Positions 8,331 to 16,374 of a DNA stretch of 22,051 bases are shown piece by piece. The stretch comes from UBA5266 sp002411545 (GTDB taxonomy: Bacteria > Bacteroidota > Bacteroidia > Bacteroidales > WCHB1-69). The notes under the pieces were generated by a model. It was not told the origin of the DNA. It was given only the letters and a program-made list of their open reading frames with translations, and made no database searches. The position numbers and the translations under genes were made by a program. Positions within the stretch are counted from its first letter, which is position 1. Every line of letters starts with the position of its first letter. The stretch spans positions 1 through 22,051 of the forward strand of contig JAQUWC010000027.1 of assembly GCA_028693085.1 (NCBI GenBank). The letters are read 5' to 3'.

Positions 8331-8732
8331 TTAAATATTATTTGTACGTATGATTAATGCCGTATCGTTCCATAAATGTTCCAAATCGTAAAATTCTCTT
8401 TGTTCTTTGAGAAAGATATGTACGATGATGTGAAAATAATCGATTAAAATCCATTGGGCATTCGATTCTCCTTCGGTATGATTGGGTCTGATGTGGAGGA
8501 TTTCTTTCACCTTTTTTATCACTTCTTCACACAAGGCGGAGGCATGGGTGTTAGAAGTAGCTGTACAAAGGATGAACCTGTCAAATAATCCTGCCCCTTT
8601 CTGCGTAAAATCCATCTCCACGATATCATCGGCTTTTTTTTCGGATAAAGCAGAAAGTATGCATCCAATTAATTCTTGTGTATCGTTTTCATTTTGTTTT
8701 TTGTGTATAGTCTTGGTCGATTGTTTCGGCAT
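8331..8732 (-). CDS. rsfS: Ribosomal silencing factor RsfS
   Basis: RsfS binds ribosomal protein uL14 and blocks joining of the ribosomal subunits under nutrient limitation. The 133-residue product from the ATG at 8732 contains the family core: IVEMDFTQKGAGLFDRFILCTATSNTHASALCEEV, then the late motif WILIDYFHIIVHIFLKEQREFYDLEHLW. A longer reading could start at TTG 8750. I reject it because that codon lies inside the likely -7 box at 8748-8755. The gene leads a minus-strand unit with ftsH and the YitT gene, as rsfS-ftsH pairs do in many Bacteroidota. Confidence 0.93.
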   Translation of the reverse strand: MPKQSTKTIHKKQNENDTQELIGCILSALSEKKADDIVEMDFTQKGAGLFDRFILCTATSNTHASALCEEVIKKVKEILHIRPNHTEGESNAQWILIDYFHIIVHIFLKEQREFYDLEHLWNDTALIIRTNNI

Positions 8733-8747
8733 AAAAATATTTTTTTG

Positions 8748-8755
8748 CAAAAATA
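8748..8755 (-). promoter_or_regulatory. -7 promoter box for rsfS-ftsH
   Basis: The minus strand reads TATTTTTG followed by CA, matching TAnnTTTG. The box ends only 15 bases before the rsfS ATG, so the mRNA leader would be about nine bases, too short for an ordinary ribosome-binding site. Confidence 0.55.
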
Positions 8756-8989
8756 CGAAAATAATGAATATGTAAATTGAATTTTATGATGGAGATATAG
8801 AGATAATTTTGTAAGGTGTTTTTCTTCAACTTGTGAAAGAATAATAAGTTTTAGCAAAAAGAAAAAGACGAAATAATCAGTATGCAGAAAGCACTATCGA
8901 ACAAAAAGAAAATTTACATAACAATCACAAATTTGTAAATTGATTACAAAAAGAAATACATAATATATATTATATTAAAATAAATATTG

Positions 8990-8997
8990 TATCTTTG
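8990..8997 (+). promoter_or_regulatory. -7 promoter box for the RloA/RloB-like pair
   Basis: TATCTTTG followed by CA matches the Bacteroidota -7 consensus. It ends 32 bases before the ATG at 9030 and is diverged from the rsfS promoter. The intervening 8756-8989 is very AT-rich with no gene; it holds only an 18-codon reading from 8882, which I do not support. Confidence 0.6.
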
Positions 8998-9029
8998 CAA
9001 CCTATTTACATATATTATATATTTAAGTT

Positions 9030-10286
9030 ATGATAATAAATTTCTGTATTCAAAATTTCGGCTCAATAAAAGACAAACAAACACTGTCGTTTGAAGCTGA
9101 CAAGTCAAAGCATTTGGAAGATTACTATGTGATTAATGCCAACGGATTACGATTACTAAAACTGGGTTTGATTTACGGCGCAAATGCTTCGGGAAAAACA
9201 ACTATTTTGAAAGCTTTGGATTTCTTACGAACCTTAGTGCTTGAACCTAAAATCCAAAAAACAGAATCCTTTGACTTTGAACCATTCCGTTTTGATGAGA
9301 ATACACCCAGTCAGAATACTGTTTTTGAGATTGATTTTTTTCAAAATAATATACGCTATTTTTATTTGATTGAACTGAATAAAAATGCAATTGTGCGAGA
9401 AGAACTATATGTTAAAAACTCTCACAAATCAAATGTTTTTAAAAGAGATACTGATTTTGAATTTGAATTGACCACTATCACATTTGGAAATAAAATAAAT
9501 TTGAATAAAAATGAAAAAAAATCATTAGAAACAAACACTTTGTGGAATAACACTGTATTTGGTGGATTTTCGAAAACAAACTTAAAAATAAATGAGTTAA
9601 AAGACGTAATAGATTGGTTTAATACATATTTAACCGGCTTTATCACACCTAAAACCAACTTACTTGCTCTTTTTGAAAAAAAAGGACTGATGGATTTATT
9701 GTTTCAAAAAAATGTAATAGAATCCTTAAAAAAAGCAGATTTCAATATCTTCGGAATAGAAAAAAATGCATATCAAATTGCACAAGCTTATAACAAATCA
9801 TACGGTATCAATGCGAATAATTATTTAGTATTTGAACACAAAGTAAAGGATTCAAATTATAAAATCAAATATGCTAACGAATCGCAAGGAACACAAAAAT
9901 ATTGGGGTTTGGCCGGTTTTTTACATTTACTCATAAATAAATCAACTCTTCTTTCGATTGATGAACTTGAATCTTCATTGCATCCCGATTTGTTTCAGCA
10001 TTTTTTACTATCATTTCTAGTAAATTCAAAACATTCTCAACTGCTTGCCACTACGCATAACCGCGAAATTTTAAACAATAAAGATATTTTCCGCAACGAT
10101 GCTATTTGGATTACTGATAAAAACAATGCTGATTGTGCCACCGAACTCTATTCTCTTACGGATTTTGACACGTCTGTCATTCGTGACACCAGTAATATTT
10201 ACAATGCTTACAAAATCGGGAAATTGGGTGGCGTACCAAATTTAGAGGATTATTACATTGAAATCGAAGACAATGAGAAAAAATAA
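9030..10286 (+). CDS. ABC-type AAA family ATPase, RloA/AbiLi-like defence protein
   Basis: The 418-residue product is an ATPase of the OLD/SMC-like ABC class that partners with nuclease-like proteins in phage defence. The sequence shows an N-terminal FGSIKDKQTLSFEADKS strand pattern, Walker A GANASGKT at residues 50-57, and a long helical, Lys/Asn-rich insertion at about 130-270. The signature-like SQGTQ is at 285-289, Walker B LLSIDE at 307-312, a D-loop SLHP at about 316-319 and the H-loop histidine in ATTHN at 343. No nuclease domain is fused. The RloB-like gene overlaps its end by 14 bases, so the two are co-translated. Base composition is visibly more AT-rich than in ftsH or lysC, which suggests transfer. 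The ATPase class is certain; RloA/AbiLi is inferred from the partner. Confidence 0.88.
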   Translation: MIINFCIQNFGSIKDKQTLSFEADKSKHLEDYYVINANGLRLLKLGLIYGANASGKTTILKALDFLRTLVLEPKIQKTESFDFEPFRFDENTPSQNTVFEIDFFQNNIRYFYLIELNKNAIVREELYVKNSHKSNVFKRDTDFEFELTTITFGNKINLNKNEKKSLETNTLWNNTVFGGFSKTNLKINELKDVIDWFNTYLTGFITPKTNLLALFEKKGLMDLLFQKNVIESLKKADFNIFGIEKNAYQIAQAYNKSYGINANNYLVFEHKVKDSNYKIKYANESQGTQKYWGLAGFLHLLINKSTLLSIDELESSLHPDLFQHFLLSFLVNSKHSQLLATTHNREILNNKDIFRNDAIWITDKNNADCATELYSLTDFDTSVIRDTSNIYNAYKIGKLGGVPNLEDYYIEIEDNEKK

Positions 10287-10893
10287 AAATAAAAAAAACA
10301 AAAAAATAATATTTTCGTTCGTAGTTGATGGCGAATGTGAAATATGGTATCTACAAATGATGAAAAAGAATGAAAAATTTCTGAATATCAATCTTGAGCC
10401 AAAACTTCCGCAAAAAAAGAAGCTGTCGGACCAATACAAGATGGTTACGGAACTTGCCAAGGAAAGTGAAAAAGTGTTTTGGATTATTGACGTTGACAAC
10501 ATTAACAAAGAAACGCAAGAGACAAAGAAAGGAGAAAAAACGGTATTGCAGCAATTTAAAGAATACTACAGTCAAATTCCAGCCAATACGATAATTATCT
10601 TAAATAATCCTTGCTTGGAATTTTGGTTTTTATTACATTACAAGCAAACCTTAAAATACTTTGCTACATACACTGGTTTAGAAAGAGAGTTGAAAAAGTA
10701 TTTAGTAGATTATCAAAAAACTGAAAAATACTTCAAAAACTCACGTCATGACATTTACCAACACTTAAAGCCAAATTTAGCAACTGCTATCAACAATGCC
10801 AACTTAACTGGCGCTTTTGATTTCAACAATACACACAAAGGATTGTCAGAAATGCATAAAGTATTCAATGAGTTATGGCTAAACAAAGCGTAA
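10273..10893 (+). CDS. RloB-family protein (AbiLii-like, TOPRIM-type)
   Basis: I choose the ATG at 10273, giving 206 residues, over an in-frame TTG at 10258; the ATG reading overlaps the ATPase gene by 14 bases. After a very basic N-terminus (KNKNKKNKK) comes FSFVVDGECEIWYL, a TOPRIM-like first strand with the acidic Glu21. It is followed by FWIIDVDN with Asp73 and Asp75. The family hallmark NPCLEFWFLLH is at residues 112-122 (usually NPCFELWLLLH). These acidic residues in order are those of RloB, which is thought to be a metal-dependent nuclease-like effector. RloB genes accompany ATPases in rlo loci, and lactococcal abortive-infection AbiL has the same two-gene design. The sequence gives no direct evidence of activity. 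Confidence 0.85.
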   Translation: MRKNKNKKNKKIIFSFVVDGECEIWYLQMMKKNEKFLNINLEPKLPQKKKLSDQYKMVTELAKESEKVFWIIDVDNINKETQETKKGEKTVLQQFKEYYSQIPANTIIILNNPCLEFWFLLHYKQTLKYFATYTGLERELKKYLVDYQKTEKYFKNSRHDIYQHLKPNLATAINNANLTGAFDFNNTHKGLSEMHKVFNELWLNKA

Positions 10894-10965
10894 AAACAAT
10901 GATAACGGATAACTTTATAAAATGAAAACATAAAAAATTCCCTTCCCCATTATTGAATTATTTAT

Positions 10966-10973
10966 TATTTTTG
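10966..10973 (+). promoter_or_regulatory. -7 promoter box for lysC
   Basis: TATTTTTG followed by CA matches TAnnTTTG and ends 26 bases before the ATG at 11000. The leader is too short for a lysine riboswitch, and none is seen. Confidence 0.6.
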
Positions 10974-10999
10974 CAAAAAATCTATATCTGAATCTGAGG

Positions 11000-12256
11000 A
11001 TGAAAATATTCAAGTTTGGGGGCATGTCAATCAAAGATGCCGAAGGGTTTAAAAATGTTACTCACATTATTGACAAGCATAGAAAGTCCGATTTAGTATG
11101 TGTGATTTCCGCTTTAGGAAAAACAACCAATCATTTAGAAGAACTAACTACGGCTTTTTATCATCGCACATCGGGAAAAAAGAAGTACTTTGACGAGATT
11201 AAATCCGAACATCAACGAGTGATGACCGCTTTGTTTGAGGAGGACGATAGGGAAGCCCTGCAGGCTGTGCAGGCATTGTTTGACATCTTAGAAGGATATT
11301 TGCAGAAAGAACCAAGCGAAAATTTTGACTTTGAGTACGATCAAATTGTATCCTTCGGCGAGCTGTTTTCATCGACGATCTTGTTTCAATATATGCGGAA
11401 ACAAGGAATGCCGGTTGTAAGCTTAGATGCACGCAAGTTAATCATTACCGATACGAGCTACCGAGAAGCGCGGGTGGATTGGGAGAAAACCGAACGTAAA
11501 ATACAAAAGGCCGTATTACAACAGCTAAAAATGGGAAACATTGTCCTTACACAGGGTTTTATAGGAGGAAGTACGGAAGGTATATCCACCACTTTAGGCA
11601 GGGAAGGTTCCGATTTCAGCGCTGCTATCTTTGCCTATGTTCTCAATGCCGAAAACGTTAGTATCTGGAAAGATGTGGAAGGCTTGCTCAATGCCGACCC
11701 TAAAAAATTCGAACATACCGTCAAGTTAGATAAAATATCCTACCGCGAAGCCATCGAATTGGCCTATTACGGGGCAAGTGTGATTCACCCTAAAACCCTA
11801 AAACCCTTGCAAAATAAAAACATCCCTTTGCTGGTGAAATCCTTTATCCACAGCGATGGGGAAGGCAGTATCATTCATGATTTCAAAAATCAAAAAATGA
11901 TCCCTTGTTTTATCAAAAAAACCAACCAAATTTTATTGTCAATATCGCCCAAAGATTTTTCCTTTATCGCCGAAGAAAACCTATCGACTATTTTTGCCAT
12001 TTTTGCTTTCTTTGGTTTTAAAATTAACCTGATGCAAAATTCGGCCATCAGTTTTTCGGTCTGCGTGGACCATCGCCAAAACCTCGACCAGTTGATTGAA
12101 GAATTACAAACCGAATTTTATGTAAAATATAACCAAAACGTAGAATTGCTTACGGTGCGTCACTATAAAACCGACAGTTTGACCGGACTCATCGAACATA
12201 AAAAAGTCATACTCGAACAACGCAATCGTACAACCTTGCAAGTGGTGTTGAAATAG
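11000..12256 (+). CDS. lysC: Aspartate kinase (monofunctional)
   Basis: This enzyme phosphorylates L-aspartate, the first step towards lysine, threonine, methionine and diaminopimelate. The 418-residue product begins with the nucleotide/aspartate motif KFGGMS at residues 5-10; the family usually has KFGGTS or KFGGAS, so methionine at position 9 is unusual. Further motifs are FGELFSS, LTQGFIGGSTEGISTTLGREGSD and WKDVEGLLNADP, followed by an EAIELAYYGASVIHPKT segment. The last 120 residues form a regulatory ACT region. No homoserine dehydrogenase is fused. It has its own promoter, and prfB follows after 88 bases. lysC fits best among Bacteroidota aspartokinases, though genomes often have more than one. 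Confidence 0.92.
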   Translation: MKIFKFGGMSIKDAEGFKNVTHIIDKHRKSDLVCVISALGKTTNHLEELTTAFYHRTSGKKKYFDEIKSEHQRVMTALFEEDDREALQAVQALFDILEGYLQKEPSENFDFEYDQIVSFGELFSSTILFQYMRKQGMPVVSLDARKLIITDTSYREARVDWEKTERKIQKAVLQQLKMGNIVLTQGFIGGSTEGISTTLGREGSDFSAAIFAYVLNAENVSIWKDVEGLLNADPKKFEHTVKLDKISYREAIELAYYGASVIHPKTLKPLQNKNIPLLVKSFIHSDGEGSIIHDFKNQKMIPCFIKKTNQILLSISPKDFSFIAEENLSTIFAIFAFFGFKINLMQNSAISFSVCVDHRQNLDQLIEELQTEFYVKYNQNVELLTVRHYKTDSLTGLIEHKKVILEQRNRTTLQVVLK

Positions 12257-12344
12257 TTTATCGGATAATGGTGTAAAAAAAAACATACACTTTCCGAAAA
12301 ACATATTTCTGGAATATACGTTATAAAATATAAAGAAAAAGAAT

Positions 12345-13440
12345 ATGATTCAAAGCGAGAGCATCAAGGATTTAGAAAAGCGCGTACTCGAGCTGAGGGG
12401 GTGTCTTTGACATCGAAAGCAAGAGGAAAATCATAGCCGAAATGGAAGTCAAAACCCAACATCCGGACTTTTGGGATAATCCTTCGGAGGCGGAAAGTTT
12501 GTTAAAACAAATCAATACCTTAAAATCTTGGACAAAATCCTATGAACAAAGCGAACAACTTTTGTCAGAAGTGCAATTGGCCCTTGAATTTTATGCCTTG
12601 GGAGAAATGACGGAGTCGGAATGCGATGCCATTTATGCTACCGCCTTAAAAGCCATCGAGGATTTGGAATTCAGGAATATGATGAACGACGAAGAGGATA
12701 GGTTGGGAGTTATTCTAACCATCAACTCCGGTGCCGGTGGCACCGAAAGCCAGGATTGGGCCGAGATGTTATTGCGGATGTATGTCCGTTGGGCTGAAGA
12801 CAAGGATTTTAAAGTCAGAGAACTGGACCGCTTGGAAGGTGATGTGGCAGGAATAAAGTCGGTAACCATTGAGATTGAAGGTACCTATGCCTATGGCAAC
12901 CTTAAAGGAGAAACCGGAGTACATCGTTTGGTGCGACTTTCACCTTTCGACGCTGCCAACAAACGACATACTTCCTTTGCCTCTGTCTTTGCCGGACCTA
13001 TGGTGGATGAGAGTATTAACATTCAAATTAATCCTTCAGATATCACCTGGGAAACGTTTCGGTCGGGAGGCCCCGGCGGACAAAATGTAAACAAAGTAGA
13101 AACAGCCGTCCGACTTTACCATCGACCTACCGGCTTGGTTATGGCATGCCAAGAAACACGTTCGCAACTTCAAAATAAAGAAAAAGCCTTGCAAATGCTC
13201 AAATCAAAACTCTATGAGCTGGAACTGCAAAAAAAATACGAAAAGATTAACGAAATTGAAAGTAATAAAAAGAAAATTGAATGGGGCTCCCAAATTCGGA
13301 ATTATGTACTACATCCTTATAAGCTTGTAAAAGATACACGTACGGCTTGTGAAACCGGCAATGCTCAGGCAGTCCTCGACGGGCATATCGACGACTTCCT
13401 GAAAGCCTATTTGATGAAATTCGGCAGAGCTTCCGGCTGA
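12345..13440 (+). CDS. prfB: Peptide chain release factor 2, programmed +1 frameshift
   Basis: RF2 recognises UAA and UGA and triggers peptide release. The gene is in two frames. An ATG at 12345 opens a 21-codon reading that ends at TGA 12408-12410. Translation then continues in the +1 frame from GAC at 12409 to the stop at 13440, for a 364-residue protein, close to the 365 of E. coli. The shift site AGGGGGTGTCTTTGAC has the Shine-Dalgarno-like AGGGGG, the slippery CTT and the TGAC stop context, as in E. coli. The stop-recognition tripeptide SPF is at residues 199-201 and the peptidyl-hydrolysis GGQ at 244-246. The shift makes synthesis self-limiting: abundant RF2 terminates at the internal TGA. 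A reading that starts at the ATG in frame 2 (12442) would lack the first 32 residues and is not the true start. Confidence 0.96.
12398..12411 (+). promoter_or_regulatory. RF2 programmed frameshift signal
   Basis: The elements are an upstream Shine-Dalgarno-like G-rich run, three bases, the slippery codon CTT at 12405-12407 and an in-frame TGA followed by C. It is nearly identical in layout to the E. coli prfB autoregulatory site. Confidence 0.95.
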
Positions 13441-13596
13441 AACGAAAATGTAATAACGGAACTTCTGCCATAGACGGAAATTGGGTAAACGCTTTCGCTA
13501 TCTTAATATTTAATTACTTATGTTTAAAATAGACCAATTTAGGAAAATATTTTTTAAAATAAAGCGGGATTTGTGAGTATACAACAAAATTTTTTT

Positions 13597-13604
13597 TACT
13601 TTTG
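13597..13604 (+). promoter_or_regulatory. -7 promoter box for the PpiD-like gene
   Basis: TACTTTTG followed by CA matches TAnnTTTG. A TTTG at 13570-13573 could be the -33 element, although the spacing of 23 bases is a little long. The ATG is at 13655, so the leader is about 44 bases. Confidence 0.65.
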
Positions 13605-13654
13605 CACACTATTCATTAAGCTTAATAAAACATATAAAAGACATACATTAGATT

Positions 13655-15796
13655 ATGGCAGTTATAGGAAAAATCAGACAACATTCCGTAATTTTGTTGG
13701 TAGTGGTGGCAGTAGCCTTGCTGGCATTTATTGTAGGCGACTTTGTCAAACCCGGTAATAAACACCTCAGTGAATTTATCAAGATAGGAAAACAAAATGT
13801 CGATTATTATACGTTCATGGATCAATATAATTATTATAGCGAAATCCTGAAACAAAATGGAGCGGAAAATGTAGAAGCCGAGGCGAATAATTATACCTTC
13901 AACGAAATGGTTGATTCCTTGATTCTTCAAGATCAATACAGGTATTTAGGCATTACGATAACGGCCGAGGAGATTAGAGATTTAATGGTCGGCCCCAATC
14001 CACATCAATATGCCCGTCGCTTTTTTGGCGGTCCCGATGGAAATTATGATATGCAATTGGCACAAGGCTTCCTTGATAATATGGACCAATACGACTCTGC
14101 TTCTAAAGCAAATTATCTGTATATTGAACGTTTAGTCGAAAAAGAAGCCTTCCGAAATAAATATTTAAACCTTTTGGCGAAATCTTTTTATACGCCCAAA
14201 ATCTTTGCACGCAAGGCACAAGAAGAAAGCCAAATGAGAGCAAATCTTCAATTAGCACAAATCTCCTATAGCCATGAATTGGTATCGGATGATAAAATCA
14301 CCGTGAAAGAAGAAGATATGCAGAAATGGTATGAAGAAAATATCTATCGTTTTCCGCAAGACGAAGAATTGAGAAACATAGAATATGTACTGTTTGAAAT
14401 TAAACCTTCGGCTCAGGATTTACAAGATATCGAAAATGAAGTAAGAGAAAAATATGCCCAATTTCTCGAAACCGAATCACCGAAAATGTTTATCAATAGC
14501 ATGGTGGATGCTCGTTTCGACAGTACATTTTACAAACGCAATGAATTGCCCCTGCATATTGATACCTTGTTGTTCGATGCACCGGTGGGTACCTTTATAG
14601 AACCTTTCATTGAGGATAATTATTGGATGTTTGCCAAATTATTGGATACAGAATCTCGTCCGGATTCCTTGCATGTAAGTTTTATGTTTTTCGCTTATGA
14701 AGGCATGCAAGATGCTCCTCGTACCAAAGAACAAACACAAAATATCATCGATAGTGCTTTTCTAGCTTTGGTGAACGGACAAAATTTTTATGAGGTTGCC
14801 AATCAATTTTCCGATATCAAAGCCGACCCTCAAAACGATTCTTTGCGCGTATGGTTAGCCGACGGTAGTGATATGGTATTCTTCGATAGAAGTACTGCAC
14901 AAGAGTTTTTTGATACCCTCAATCGTTTTTCGCCCGGCATCATGACCAAATATGAAGCCGAAGCGGGAACCTGGATTTTTATCCTCAATCATAAAACGGA
15001 AATCGAAAAGAAAATAAAAGTGGCTATCGGTAAGAAAATCATCGAAGCTTCGTCCGAGACCTTCGACAATATTGAAAGTGCTGCCAATAATTTCGTCAAC
15101 GGCACCGATACCTATAAAAAATTTGATAAAAAAGTCAATGATTTAGGCCTTAACAAACGTAGCTTTGAACGCTTAACGGCCATGGCGTATAATATACCTG
15201 GTATAAGTGTCAATGCACGAGAGATTATACGTTGGGCTTTTGATGAAAAAACCGAAAAAGGGGCTGTCTCCGCAGTCTTTCTGTTGAATGATGTCTTTGT
15301 GGTGGCTAGCCTGAAAGATATTTATCCCAAAGGTCATATGGCCTTAGACCAAGTGCGACCCTTTGTCGAATCCATGGTGAAAAGAGAAAAGAAAGCCGAA
15401 ATATTGACTAAAACTATGAAAGCCACATTAGCCAAAACAAAAGATATACATCAAATTGCCAATCAATATAAATTGAATGTAGATACCATTCAAATCTCCT
15501 TTGCCGATCGTAATTTCGGTCATTACGGACCCGAAGCAGGGCTGATAGGTAAAATCTTTGCACAACAAGCTGGTCAAGAGCTTATACTTATGAAAGGAGA
15601 TATGGGAATGTATCTGATCCGTGTGCTGGCTTTGAACATTCCTTCTTCCTTGCAAATGGATGAAAATGGAAAAGCTTCCACCGATATGTATCTGCAACAA
15701 CAAGGTATGATGTATCAAAGCAAAGTACAGAATTCGGCCATGCCTGCACTCAAAAAATTATATAAAATCGAAGATAATCGGCATAAAGTTTTTTAA
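13655..15796 (+). CDS. PpiD-like periplasmic peptidyl-prolyl isomerase (SurA N-terminal domain)
   Basis: The 713-residue product starts with a short basic stretch, then an uncleaved signal-anchor helix at about residues 11-31 (HSVILLVVVAVALLAFIVG). The rest should sit in the periplasm. Residues 35-230 resemble the helical SurA_N_3 chaperone domain (for example QYRYLGITITAEEIRDLMVG). A degenerate PPIC/parvulin-like region spans about 345-440 (FYEVANQFSDIKADPQNDSLRVWLADG), and a second repeat-like segment follows at about 480-650. The family assists folding of outer membrane and secreted proteins at the inner membrane, as PpiD and SurA do. Catalytic activity of the parvulin part is uncertain because its key residues are not obvious. 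The small lipoprotein gene follows 17 bases later. Confidence 0.88.
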   Translation: MAVIGKIRQHSVILLVVVAVALLAFIVGDFVKPGNKHLSEFIKIGKQNVDYYTFMDQYNYYSEILKQNGAENVEAEANNYTFNEMVDSLILQDQYRYLGITITAEEIRDLMVGPNPHQYARRFFGGPDGNYDMQLAQGFLDNMDQYDSASKANYLYIERLVEKEAFRNKYLNLLAKSFYTPKIFARKAQEESQMRANLQLAQISYSHELVSDDKITVKEEDMQKWYEENIYRFPQDEELRNIEYVLFEIKPSAQDLQDIENEVREKYAQFLETESPKMFINSMVDARFDSTFYKRNELPLHIDTLLFDAPVGTFIEPFIEDNYWMFAKLLDTESRPDSLHVSFMFFAYEGMQDAPRTKEQTQNIIDSAFLALVNGQNFYEVANQFSDIKADPQNDSLRVWLADGSDMVFFDRSTAQEFFDTLNRFSPGIMTKYEAEAGTWIFILNHKTEIEKKIKVAIGKKIIEASSETFDNIESAANNFVNGTDTYKKFDKKVNDLGLNKRSFERLTAMAYNIPGISVNAREIIRWAFDEKTEKGAVSAVFLLNDVFVVASLKDIYPKGHMALDQVRPFVESMVKREKKAEILTKTMKATLAKTKDIHQIANQYKLNVDTIQISFADRNFGHYGPEAGLIGKIFAQQAGQELILMKGDMGMYLIRVLALNIPSSLQMDENGKASTDMYLQQQGMMYQSKVQNSAMPALKKLYKIEDNRHKVF

Positions 15797-15813
15797 CCTA
15801 TAAATAAATTAGA

Positions 15814-16308
15814 ATGAAAAGAATAATTAACATCTTGTTTGTAGCTTCTTTAAGTTTCGTTTTCTTTGCTTGCTCCAACAATAAAAAAGAAGAAGTGGTC
15901 GAAAAGTATTACACCCATTTTTTGAAAGGGGAATTCGAAGAAGCTAAAAAATTGGTTACCGAAGAACATCAAGGGCTCTGCGATCTGATGGCCAGCTTTG
16001 CTCCGGAAGAAGAAAAAGCTAAAATGGCTAAAACCGAAGTCAGTGTGACTAACATCAGCTGTGAAGATATCAACGATAGCATCAGCATCTGTTCTTGCCA
16101 AATCAAAACTTCCTACGAAGGGGAAGAAAAAACCATCGATGAAAAGGTGGAACTTAAAAAAGTGGGTAATGATTGGTATATCAATCAAGGGAAAGAATCT
16201 AACGAAGATAAAAAAGACGTAGACCAAGAGGAAAATATGCCTATTACTGCCTCGGAAGAAGAGATCTTAACCGAAGATACAATAATTGAATCCAATCCCG
16301 TAGAATAG
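15814..16308 (+). CDS. Small lipoprotein with DUF4878-like domain
   Basis: The 164-residue product has a lipoprotein signal peptide with lipobox FFAC and the modified cysteine at position 20. Residues 26-125 (EVVEKYYTHFLKGEFEEAKKLV... through VGNDWYINQG) fit a small alpha+beta domain of the DUF4878/NTF2-like kind, common in Bacteroidota lipoproteins of unknown role. The last 38 residues are a low-complexity, strongly acidic tail rich in Glu and Asp. The gene is 17 bases after the PpiD-like gene and is followed by a strong terminator, so the two form an operon and a joint envelope role is plausible. The domain name is a resemblance call. Confidence 0.8.
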   Translation: MKRIINILFVASLSFVFFACSNNKKEEVVEKYYTHFLKGEFEEAKKLVTEEHQGLCDLMASFAPEEEKAKMAKTEVSVTNISCEDINDSISICSCQIKTSYEGEEKTIDEKVELKKVGNDWYINQGKESNEDKKDVDQEENMPITASEEEILTEDTIIESNPVE

Positions 16309-16333
16309 TCATGATTTTAAAATCCAATATATG

Positions 16334-16359
16334 AAGCTGTTCAACGAACAGCTTTTTTT
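16334..16359 (+). terminator. Rho-independent terminator after the PpiD-lipoprotein operon
   Basis: The perfect 9-bp stem AAGCTGTTC/GAACAGCTT (16334-16342 and 16346-16354) has a 3-base loop and runs into seven T residues. It starts 25 bases after the lipoprotein stop and only 15 bases separate its end from the next ATG. Confidence 0.9.
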
Positions 16360-16374
16360 GTATAAGTATAATAG

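Noticed and set aside
8882..8940. 18-codon reading upstream of the ATPase gene
   Set aside because: Too short, no promoter or conserved feature; probably chance in AT-rich DNA.
10258..10272. TTG start for the RloB-like gene
   Set aside because: It would add five residues; the ATG at 10273 is a better codon and still overlaps the ATPase gene.
10978..11000. Lysine riboswitch or attenuator before lysC
   Set aside because: The leader after the -7 box is only about 20 bases, too short for either.
12442..13440. RF2 reading from ATG 12442 taken as the complete gene
   Set aside because: It lacks the first 32 residues, and an upstream 21-codon reading plus the frameshift site give the usual full length.
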